From Desmodus rotundus (lineage: Eukaryota; Chordata; Mammalia; Chiroptera; Phyllostomidae), in assembly GCF_022682495.2 (NCBI RefSeq), contig NC_071391.1, positions 17,397,680-17,461,679 of the forward strand: a stretch of 64,000 bases of DNA, written 5' to 3'. The notes beneath the pieces were generated by a model that worked only from the letters and a program-made list of their open reading frames with translations, did not search any database and was not told the DNA's origin. Position numbers and translations under genes: made by a program. Below, one piece after another: positions 55,646-64,000 of this stretch (position 1 is the first letter of the stretch; each line of letters opens with the position of its first letter).

Positions 55646-56013
55646 CATTATGCTAAGTGAAATAAGCCAGGTGGTGAGGGACAAATACCATATGATCTCA
55701 CCTTTAACTGGAACATAATCAATAGAAGAAAAAAGCAAACAAAATATAACCAGAGACATTGAAGTTAAGAACAATCTAACAATAGCCAGGGGGGAGTGGG
55801 GTGGGGACAGTGGGAAGAGGGGATTACAGGAACTACTGTAAAGGACACATGGACAAAATCAAGGGGGAGGGTGGAGGAGGGGGAGGGAGGTGGGTTCAGC
55901 TGGGGTGGGGTGGAGGGATGGGGAGAAAAGGCATACAACTGTAATTGAATAACAATAAAAATTTAAAAAATATTAAAAAGAGAAAAATGTTTAGAAAAAA
56001 CAAACAAACAAAC
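55646..56013 (+). mobile_element. Bat L1 3' end with target duplication
   Basis: End of ORF2 and 3' UTR: CTAAGTGAAATAAGCCAGGT, CAAATACCATATGATCTCAC, CAGGGGGGAGTGGGGTGGGG, GGGATTACAGGAACTACTGT and TGTAATTGAATAACAATAAA. The flanks AAAAATCTCCCACTCTC (55629-55645) and AAAAATCCCTCACTCTC (56014-56030) are a 17-bp duplication with two differences. Same subfamily as 14834-15230 and 28078-28215. 5'-truncated. Confidence 0.95.
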
Positions 56014-56030
56014 AAAAATCCCTCACTCTC

Positions 56031-56665
56031 ATCTAGGATTTCCAATTTTATACAGCCCTCTTCATTGTAATTCTGGATGTGATTTAGATTTTGCCGCTTC
56101 AATTTGGAAGGCAGGAGTGAAATAGAGTCCCCACTGTCCATTCAGTAGCTCTGTGGGTATAGAGTACTCATTCTGTGGGTGAAGGCTGCAGTAGGTACAA
56201 AATAGCTCTGGAGTCTACATCAGTAGCTGCACTTCAGTGAGTTGTGGCAGCTTCCCTGGCTGTGGCTGTTTTATGATTATGGAATCTTCCCAATACCAGC
56301 AGCTTCCAATGATGGCAGCAATTGTGGGATTCGGGAGGTAGCAGCTGTAGTAGGAACTTAGAAGTTTCAAAAGCAGTGTCCTGATTATTCAAGCTTCAGA
56401 AACTTCTTGGAGTCCAGATTCTGTATTCTGGCTTTAAGAGTAATTTATTAAACCATACACTAGTCTATTTCTTCCACTTTTCCAATGATTCTATAAGTCA
56501 TTTAACACCCAGTAATAACTCATTTCTGCTTAAAGTAGCTCATGTGAAGTCTGTTCTTGGCAAGTGAAATCTTTTGACAAGTTAGTAGAGCCATCTAATA
56601 AATAAATCATTTCACTTATTTACTCATTGATGTAAAATGCACTCCAGCAGCTTCTAGTCTAGTAA
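56031..56665. other. Unassigned sequence
   Basis: GCAGC/AGCAG-rich patches at 56190-56350 without clear periodicity. No gene recognised. Confidence 0.35.
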
Positions 56666-56669
56666 TTGA

Positions 56670-56890
56670 TAGCTGACACTTACTGACTTATGACAGTTTT
56701 TGCCCATGTGCCCAGCATCAAACAGTTCTTCCAACATTATGATATTTTAAGTCACCAATCACTTCTATATTAAGAATGACTGTATCCTTCTGTAGAAGAG
56801 AAAACTGAGTTTTAGAGAATTTAAGCAGATCCCAAGCATATAAAACTTGGATGTAGTCCAGACAGCATTTTAAATCAGGTGATTTGGCTT
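56670..56890 (-). repeat. MIR SINE, antisense
   Basis: GACACTTACTGACTTATGAC, CATGTGCCCAGCATCAAACA, CCTTCTGTAGAAGAGAAAAC and AACTTGGATGTAGTCCAGAC follow antisense MIR. Confidence 0.65.
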
Positions 56891-56999
56891 AACAATTACA
56901 GAACTAGAAAGACATTTATTAAAATTATCATTAAGCATATACTGAATTAATTGGGAGCCTGACAAGGATGATGAAAAAGTACAAGGGATTAGGACAATG

Positions 57000-57370
57000 T
57001 CGAAACAGGTTGGAAGGTCGACTGAAAACACTGGGTATGTTGATAGGTGCCAGTGAAGTCTCTGTGCGGGAGCGCAGTAACTGAATCAGGCTCACAGTTT
57101 GTAAAACCACTCTGATTGCTCAGTAGAGAATGGTTTGACGTATGAGCGTGTTCATATATATGGAGACCAGATCATCAGATAGCACATGAGTAAAACTGGG
57201 ATGGTCATGGTCCAGCTTTGGCAGTAGTGGTAAGAATGGAGATAAATGCAAAAATGTCACTGATATATTTGGGAGGGAGATTCATGAAACAGTGATGATT
57301 AACAATATTGGAAATAAGAGGAAAATTCTAGTGGAGGCTGACGTGCCTAGATTTCTGATTTAAGAAAGTA
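57000..57370 (-). repeat. L2 LINE, antisense (internal 3' region)
   Basis: GAATCAGGCTCACAGTTTGT, AAAACCACTCTGATTGCTCA, GACCAGATCATCAGATAGCA and GGCAGTAGTGGTAAGAATGG are in antisense L2 order. Confidence 0.6.
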
Positions 57371-58384
57371 ATCGGGTGATGATGCCATTTATTTCATATT
57401 CATGGATCCAGTTCAGAGATGCATACACTAGGTATAGGAATGGAAAAGTAGTGAAAAAGAAGTAGAATGGTACTGAGAACTTTGTCACTTTTGTGAGCTA
57501 ACTTAGTGAGTTCTATAATCCTGATCCAAAAAAAAAAGACTGATCTCTCTCTCCCTAAAAACATACTAATCGTGTCTGGCCTTATTCCATTCATTACCCA
57601 TGGTCAATTTGTAAGAGTAACCCGCTTTTTTCATTTTAATAATGCTTCGTGAAGTTGCTCTTTCTTAGGGATGGGATTCAGAATAGCACTTTTAACTACT
57701 TTGAACAGTTTTTTAACTTTTTTTTGGCTTAAAAATAGATCCTGAATCACAGATTAAAATCAACAGGCCTGTAAGAAAGCACAAGTAAATTTTTAACTCC
57801 TCTCTATTAGAACATATAACTATGCTCATTATTATTTAAACTATATGTGTTTAGATCAGTAACAAATCAATTAAAATACAACTGATGTTTTTATAATTTA
57901 AGTTGATAAAACATACTACATAAAATGTGGCCTGAAATTTTAAAAAATGAAAGGTCTGAAACCTCGTAGAGCAATGCTTTGCCATATTTTCTCACCAACA
58001 AGTCCCATGACTTAAAAATGTTTATCTATTTGTCAAACTGCTCTTTTAGGTATTAAGAGCTTAGTTTTCCTGTTTTATTATCAAATAACACATTAGTGTC
58101 CAACAGAGTGTTAATGAACATGATGACTTTTAATTAGCATACTTGGTAATATAATTTCAGCCAAAACAAATAATCCATGTTTTACTTAATGAATGCAGCC
58201 TTATTATGGATTTTTTGTTCCTTAAAATATTGAAAATCAGACATAAGGCCTTAGTGTACATATATGGTTCATTTTCACATACTGGAAAATAAAATTGAAA
58301 TATTTTTTTACTCCTTTAATGGGGAATTTGGGGTTTGATATACAAAGATACAGAAACTCTTGATTTAGAGAAAAATGTGTCATT
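57371..58384. other. Unassigned 1-kb AT-rich stretch
   Basis: No repeat or gene recognised. Confidence 0.35.
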
Positions 58385-59030
58385 CAATTAATTTATTTTT
58401 TAATGTTTTATTGTTTATGCTGTTACAGTTGTCCTAATTTTCCCCCCTTCGCCACCATCAACCCATCCTTCCCCCCAATTCCATGTCCATGGGTCATTCA
58501 TACATGTTCTTTGACTAATCTCCTCACCTTCTTTCAAACAGTATCCTCCTCCCTCCTCCCCTCTTACAGCTCTCAGTCTATTCCATGATTCTGTCTCTGG
58601 TTCTATTTTGCCCATTAGTTCATTTTGTTTATTAGATTTCTCTTATAAGTGAGAACATATGATTTGTCTTTCACTCACTGGCTTATTCCTTCTTTTTTTC
58701 TGCTCTGTAGTATTGTTGCGTGGTAAATGCACCACAGTTTTTAATCCACTCATCTACTGATGGACACATAAGGTATTTCTAAATCTTGGTGATTATAAAT
58801 AGCACTACTGTGAACATAGGGTGCATAAATTCTTTGAAATTGTGTTTCAGGACTCTTAGGGCATATTCCTAGCTGTTGAATTGCTGGGTCAAACAGTAGT
58901 TCCAGTTTTAATTTTTTGAAAAATTTCCATACTGTTTCCACAGTACCTGAACCTGTTTACATTTCCACCAACAGTGCACTGGGGTTCCTTTTTCTCCACA
59001 TTCTTGCCAGCCTTTGTTTTTATCATTTAA
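58385..59030 (-). mobile_element. Bat L1 3' end, antisense
   Basis: 3' UTR complement (CAGTTGTCCTAATTTTCCCC, CCATGTCCATGGGTCATTCA) followed by ORF2 end complement (TTTATTAGATTTCTCTTATA, ATCCACTCATCTACTGATGG, TTGAATTGCTGGGTCAAACA, CCACCAACAGTGCACTGGGG). 5'-truncated at about 645 bp. TCATTCAATTAATTT (58380) and TCATTTAATTTAAA (59023) could be a decayed duplication. Confidence 0.9.
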
Positions 59031-60029
59031 TTTAAAAACAGAAACTCTTTCTTTGAATAGTTTATGAAAAAATGAGTAGAGAGTTTAAGTTTTGTTTGGT
59101 GTGTCTTAAAAATATCTTCTGGAAGCCTTTCTGGGTTGTTAGAGATGCCCAGTTGTGTGGAGCCTCTGTACCTCCAGCTCAGGTGCGGAAACCAAGGCAG
59201 AGACAGGGAAGTTCAGACATCCACAAGTAACAAACATGTCTTCTTTGGCACCAGCCATTGTTCATCCCATCCAAAATCTGAGCCCATGCTACCATGGGGG
59301 CAATGGTGCTCTCAGAAGATACCACGGAGAGCAGTTCAAGGGTTGGCTTTATTACACAGTGTTTTTGGATGATCAGGTCTTTAAAATATGGCTATAACCC
59401 CAAAATGAGCATAAGAAAATCATAAGACAGATCCAGATTGGGGAACATTCTATAGGACACTTGGAAAGGACTCCTCCAAACTGCCAAAACCCTAACCCAA
59501 GATAGCTGCTGGAATCCCAGATATATTATCATTGAAGACTGAAAGAAGCACAAAAGATATAATTGAAAGTAGCTGTCTCTCCAAGCTTTTGCAAACTTTC
59601 TCTAAGAAGCCTCCCCAGACATTATATAGCATCTCATTAGAACTCTGACTGGTCTAATCACATGTCACATTTAATGGCAATGGAACTTGGGAAGTCTTTT
59701 GATTCAGTGACAGTGTACACAGTAAAAAAAAAAAATATATCAAAATTCAGCTTTATATTGAGATTGCCAGTTATCTAAATATTTCTCTTTAAGTTTGTTA
59801 CCAATATCATACTAAGCAGAAGGAGGAGGGCTTGGAGTTACAATCTCTCCAGCCCATGTTTTGCTAATCATCATTGAGTTCCATAAGGAGATGATCCTGG
59901 AAACATTTCCAGACATCCAGGGACTCAGCCACCTCCAATTCCTGGAGTATAATCCCAAGAATGACTGTGAGCAATGAAGACCACTCTGTGTTAGTCACAC
60001 TGGTGAGCGTGTCACAAAGTATGAGTTGC
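59031..60029. other. Unassigned 1-kb stretch
   Basis: Two overlapping plus frames at 59136-59397 (about 80 codons each) show no recognised domain. Balanced composition. Possibly a decayed retrocopy, but unproven. Confidence 0.35.
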
Positions 60030-60205
60030 TTTGGTCCTCCTAACAACATTGTGTGATAAATCATATTGTCATCCACAGTTGATAAATAGCTTACAGAGCT
60101 TAAGCAACTTTCACAGAAACACATGGCTAGTAAGAGGTAGAGTCAGAATTTTGATCAGGATCTGGGAGATTCTGAAGTTGAAACTCTTAAATACTATACC
60201 ACCCT
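60030..60205 (-). repeat. MIR SINE, antisense
   Basis: ATCATATTGTCATCCACAGT, TTAAGCAACTTTCACAGAAA, ACATGGCTAGTAAGAGGTAG and CTCTTAAATACTATACCACC follow antisense MIR to its tRNA-like head. Confidence 0.8.
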
Positions 60206-60717
60206 GATGTTTTATAGCTTCTTTTTTCTTACTTAACTGGATAGTGACGCTTTCAGCAACTGATCAACAGCACAAGCTTCCATGTTTCAAAGCAACTTGG
60301 ATCTCTGATAATATTCTAGGATCTTGAGTTAATTTTACTTGAGTTTCCTCAAAAAATTAATTTTAGCTTCTCTTGTTTGCCTGAACTTCAGAATTGTTGT
60401 TTTTTGAGGATTTAGACTTTGAGATATTTGGCTCTTGCATTAGGAAAAAAATATGTGTGGGTATGTGTTCCTGTGTGTAAATATGAGATTAGAACAGTCC
60501 AGTTTTTAACAGTTACATAAAGGAATTATTCCTTTTAATTCCCATCAGGAAATGATAATTCAGCATTGTGCCTTAACTGGTATCTATGAAACATGAAAGC
60601 TTACAATAATCCATTCACAATGACTATTAGAAAATGCAAAGTATTACAGCTTTGTATTTATTCATGGTTAAGAATCATGATGGATTTATCTCATATTATG
60701 TGTTTAGTACATATTTT
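60206..60717. other. Unassigned sequence
   Basis: AT-rich, with no recognised feature. Confidence 0.35.
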
Positions 60718-60725
60718 AGAAAGAC

Positions 60726-62681
60726 TTCTGATCAAAATGGAGGCATAGGTAAAAACACTTTGCCTCTTAGCACAACTATAGAAAGAATTACAACCAGATC
60801 TCAAAGCTAATAAGCCAGAACTGTCAGAAAATAGAGTGGTATGGAAGTCTGACAACCAAGGATTTAAAGAAGACACATTCATCCAGATGGGTAGGAGGGG
60901 CAGAAGGGTGGAGTTGTGGAGAAGTTCGGAGAGGCAGTGTGGCATGGAACGGCAGCAGCAGCAGTGGCAGCAGAATGGATGGAAGGGATACCTTGAAAGC
61001 CAGTGATTCCAGGTGCAGGCCAGACCATACAGCCCAGGGTTCCGGCACCTGGAAGATAGATCCCCATTACCTCTGGCTGTAAAAATCAGCAGGGGATGGG
61101 GAGGCAGAAGAAACTGACAGATTTTCCCTGCTGAAAGGGCCAGCACAGTCTTAGAATATATGCAAACCCACTCAGTCTGGATTCAACACCGGTGCAGCAG
61201 CTGGAAGGGTGCCAGTCATGCATGGGAAGGGGGTAAAGTGAATGGAGCAAGTTCTGGGTGAATCACCAGAAGCCAGGCAGTGGCATTGTCCTCTCTCACA
61301 GCTCTCCCACATAGCCACAGAACAATGAAGCAGGTTGCCCCACCCTGGCAATTACCTAAGGCTCCACCCCACACAATTAACATGTGTCTTTTTGACAAAA
61401 GGCTGCATTACTAAGACAGGGAGTAAAAGCAGCTCTACCTAATACACAGAAACAAACTGGCAGGCTGCTAAATTGAGGAGACAAAGAAAAATGATTGAAT
61501 TGAACAAAACCCCAGAGAAAAGAACTAAGTAAATTGGAGATAGCCAATCTATCAGATGCAGAGTTCAAAACACTGGTTATCAGGATGCTCAGAGAAGTCA
61601 TTGAGTGAAGCAAAAAAATAAAGGAACAAGTGAAATAAACAATAACCCACAGGAAACCAACAGAGAAGAGAAAAAAGCTAGGGTTCAAATCAACAAGTTG
61701 GAACATAAGGAAGAGATAAACATTCAACCAGAACAAAAGGAAGAAACAAGAACTCAAAAAAGCCAGGATAGGCTGAGGAACCTCTGGAGCATCTCCAAAC
61801 CTGCCAACATCCAAATCATAGGAATGCCAGAATGAGAAGAGTAAAAACAAGAGATTGAAAACTTATTTGAAAAAATAATGACAGAAAACTTCCCTAATTT
61901 GGTCAAGGAAATAGACATATAAGTCCAGGAAACACAGAGTCCCAAACAAGATGGACGCAAGAAGGACCACACCAAGACACATCATAATTAAAATGCCAAA
62001 GGTTAAATTAAAGAGAGAATCTTAAAAGGAGTAAGAGAAAAGCAGAAAGTTTCTTACAAAGGAGTACCCATAAGACTTTCAGCTGATTTTGTCAAAAGAA
62101 ACTTTGCAGGCAAGAAGGGACTGACACACAGTATTCGAAGTGATGAAAAGCAAGGACCTACAACCTAGATTACTCTATCCAGCAAAGCTCTCATTTAGAA
62201 TGGAAGGGCAGATAAAGTGCTTCCCATACAAGGTAAAGCTAAAGGAGGTCATCATCACCAAGTCATTATTACATGGAATGTTAAAGGGACTTATTTAAGA
62301 AAATGAAGACCAAAACTATGAACATTAAAAAGGCAACAAATTCATTACTATCAACAACTGAATCAAAAACAAACAAACAAACAGAAAACAAAACCTAAGC
62401 AAACACCTAGAACAGGGACAAGATCATTTGGAGGATTATCAACTGGGAGGGGGAAGAGGGAGAAAGGGGAAATGGTGCAGGAATTAAGAAGCATGATTGG
62501 TAGGAACAAAATAGACAGGGGAAGTTATGAATAGTATAGGAAATGGAGGAGCCTAAGAACTTACACACAAGACCCATGGACATGAACTAAGGTGGGTAAT
62601 GCTAGAGGGAAGGAGGGACCAGGCAAAGGGGGGCAAAGGGGTTAAAAATTGGGACAACCGTAATAAAATATACTTACAAAA
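60726..62681 (+). mobile_element. Near full-length half-LINE (HAL1-like)
   Basis: The 5' end resembles an L1 promoter start (ATCAAAATGGAGGCATAGGT; usual form: caagatggcggcgtaggt) and is followed by a GC-richer 5' UTR of about 760 bp. A decayed ORF1 (61491-62299) comes next, then directly a 3' UTR (CAACTGGGAGGGGGAAGAGG, AAGACCCATGGACATGAACT, GGGACAACCGTAATAAAATA) and A-rich tail. No ORF2 (endonuclease/reverse transcriptase) lies between, which defines half-LINEs that borrow L1 enzymes. An 8-bp duplication AGAAAGAC (60718-60725, 62682-62689) and a TTTT/A cut site support L1-type insertion. Length 1,956 bp. Confidence 0.8.
61491..62299 (+). pseudogene. HAL1 ORF1 (RNA-binding protein) remnant
   Basis: ORF1-like protein order is visible across stops and frameshifts. 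A basic/acidic coiled-coil segment (61605-61800, with EEINIQPEQKEETRTQKSQ) leads into the conserved NIQIIGMPE (about 61806-61835). Then come ENLFEKIMTENFPNLVKE, KERILKGVREKQKVSYKG and PIRLSADF, the RRM-to-C-terminal region of L1 ORF1p, with a frame change after ADF. ORF1p is a trimeric nucleic-acid chaperone of the L1 particle. This copy is inactivated by multiple stops. The minus-strand 151- and 157-codon frames over this element are shadows. Confidence 0.8.
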
Positions 62682-62689
62682 AGAAAGAC

Positions 62690-63600
62690 AATAAGCTTTG
62701 AAGAACTTTATCTGTGTTCAAGTGCCAATTTCCACTGGTTTTACTTTGCATCTTTTAAAAGTTATTGCTATCATTTTTCATTAAAATCACTTAGGCCCCA
62801 TCCTTTTTAATAATTTAGAGAATACTGGCTGTGATTTCCTTGGATTTTCTGGACAGTGATTTTACATCACTCTATCCCTGTCACCATAAATCCTACGTCA
62901 AGCAAATTTTAAGAACAAGAAAGCATGGAATCATAGACGCACAAAATTTACTTTGTGTATCTTCTAGACTAAATGAACATAAAGATGGAAGTGATTGTTT
63001 CAGAGCCACGCAACCTGCTTCCAGACAACTTGGGCATAGAAATCTACTCTTTAAAGAAGTTTAGTGAGTTTGCTACTAGTTAAATGGTTCTCAATATTTT
63101 GTGAATCCCGGGAGCTACAGTTAACTGCAAATTTTTGGTTCTCCTACCACAAGTATTGTCTATAGACAGAGTATAACATGTCTCCCAATAAATATATTTC
63201 TGCTCCTTAAATGTTTGTAGAGCATGTTATTTTTCATTGTTTTTCAAAATATTCCTAAATTAATACTATATTTTAGCTAGAGTAAGACATTATCAACTCA
63301 AGTGTACTATTCTTTTGAACTTCTAGGAAAAGGAAAATGTGACCAATTATAATTTTATGAAAGATGTGTACTAATTTTAGAACTGTTAAAATGTGAGATA
63401 TGTCAATCTTAAAATAGATGAAATATAGCAATACCATTTTGTTTGTATCATTTTCTTGTGGTATGGATATAATACATCTCATACTCTTTCTTCTACACCA
63501 AAACTTGGAACTACTGAGTCACTTCGTACTGTATTATTTGGCAGGACTTACCTCCCTGGTTATGATACACCGATATCATGGCACTATGGTGAACACTGTC
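62690..63600. other. Unassigned sequence
   Basis: AT-rich unique sequence between the HAL1-like element and the next L1. No gene recognised. Confidence 0.35.
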
Positions 63601-64000
63601 CTCTGGGAATATATCTAAAAAAACCTAAAACACCAATTTGAAAGAATATATGCATCCCTATGTTCACTGCAGCACTGTTTAAAATAGCCGAGATTTGGAA
63701 GCAGCCCAAGTCTCCGTCAGTAGATGAGTGGATAAAAAAGCTGTGGTCCATGTGCATGATAGAATATTACTCAGCCATAAAAAATAAGGAAATCTTACCT
63801 ATGGGGACAGCATGGATGGACCAAGGGCATATTGTGCTCAGTGAAATAAGCCAGTGAGAGAAAGGCAAGTGCCATATGATTCACTCATAGGTGGAATCTA
63901 ATGAACAAAATGAACCTACAGAAGATTACCTGAGCAAGTGCAGATAAGGTGCGTAGAAGGACGCACGGCACACAGCACACAACCACCATGAGCTCTTATC
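63601..64000 (+). mobile_element. Bat L1 ORF2 3' end, continues past the window
   Basis: CTGGGAATATATCTAAAAAA, TATGCATCCCTATGTTCACT, GCAGCACTGTTTAAAATAGC, ATTACTCAGCCATAAAAAAT and GTGCTCAGTGAAATAAGCCA are the ORF2 C-terminal coding end. It begins abruptly near 63601 (5' truncation) and the 3' UTR and tail lie outside the window. Confidence 0.9.
63660..63857 (+). pseudogene. L1 ORF2p C-terminal fragment
   Basis: The frame reads MFTAALFKIAEIWKQPKSPS, then VDEWIKKLWSM, EYYSAIKNKEIL and a GTAWMDQGH block, the standard C-terminal end of L1 ORF2p downstream of the reverse transcriptase and near the cysteine-rich region. It is only a terminal piece and is non-functional. The ATG is an internal methionine, not a true start. 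Confidence 0.85.

Noticed and set aside
55339..55656. Frame with Ser and Tyr runs
   Set aside because: Produced by the CTT/ATT microsatellite and flanking sequence.
59136..59397. Two overlapping 80-codon frames, possible retrocopy
   Set aside because: No protein recognised, no poly(A) tail or duplication seen. Left as unassigned.
60691..61146. 151-codon minus-strand open frame
   Set aside because: Antisense to the GC-richer HAL1 5' UTR. Low stop density follows from composition.
61377..61850. 157-codon minus-strand open frame, the longest in the window
   Set aside because: It lies antisense over HAL1 ORF1. Its hydrophobic Phe/Leu-rich reading is what the complement of a Lys/Glu-rich gene gives. 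No domain recognised.

Overview
This is mammalian nuclear DNA, almost certainly from a bat (Chiroptera, probably a yangochiropteran). The evidence is two tRNA-derived Ves-type SINEs, several bat-type LINE-1 3' ends (G-rich 3' UTR, then an AACAATAAA-type tail), a near full-length half-LINE (HAL1-like) of the form common in bats, deleted mariners with TTGGGTTGGCC ends, and a short hAT element with CAGGGG...TCAAAC ends. All family names come from memory of consensus sequences; no database search was run. No prokaryotic features are present: no operons, ribosome binding sites or CRISPR.

I find no protein-coding exon of a host gene in the 64 kb. Every open reading frame is short (157 codons at most). 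Those with recognisable protein similarity are transposon remnants: mariner transposase, Tigger transposase, L1 ORF1 and L1 ORF2. The window is best read as intergenic DNA or the inside of a very long intron. The only RNA-gene-like feature is a full-length but diverged U2 snRNA copy at 10835-11021, probably a pseudogene.

Layout. 1-7 kb: possible old L1 ORF1 remnant, Ves SINE, MIR, a mariner whose centre is replaced by MER20-like sequence, L2, a MaLR-type LTR, and an inverted-orientation L1 3' end abutting an L2. 7-16 kb: a split MIR, a polypyrimidine tract, MIR, the U2 copy, a Tigger element with a second DNA transposon and a C14 tract inside it, a hAT relic, and a twin-primed L1 with a 14-bp target duplication. 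16-30 kb: old L1, MER5A, L2, a second deleted mariner carrying a 559-bp solo retroviral LTR bounded by a perfect 6-bp duplication, a MaLR LTR, and two bat L1 3' ends. 30-48 kb: mostly unique AT-rich DNA with scattered MIR, L2 and MLT1 relics, a bat hAT element nested in MER5A, an old L1 and a Ves SINE with a 12-bp duplication. 48-64 kb: MIR and L2 relics, microsatellites, L1 copies on both strands, the HAL1-like element (60726-62681) and an L1 ORF2 end running off the window.

No new gene system is visible. The interest lies in the nested and rearranged insertions, which give a readable order of events: ancient MIR, L2, MER5A, Tigger and MaLR first; then mariner and hAT; then the LTR; with bat L1, HAL1 and Ves copies also young but not placed against the LTR.
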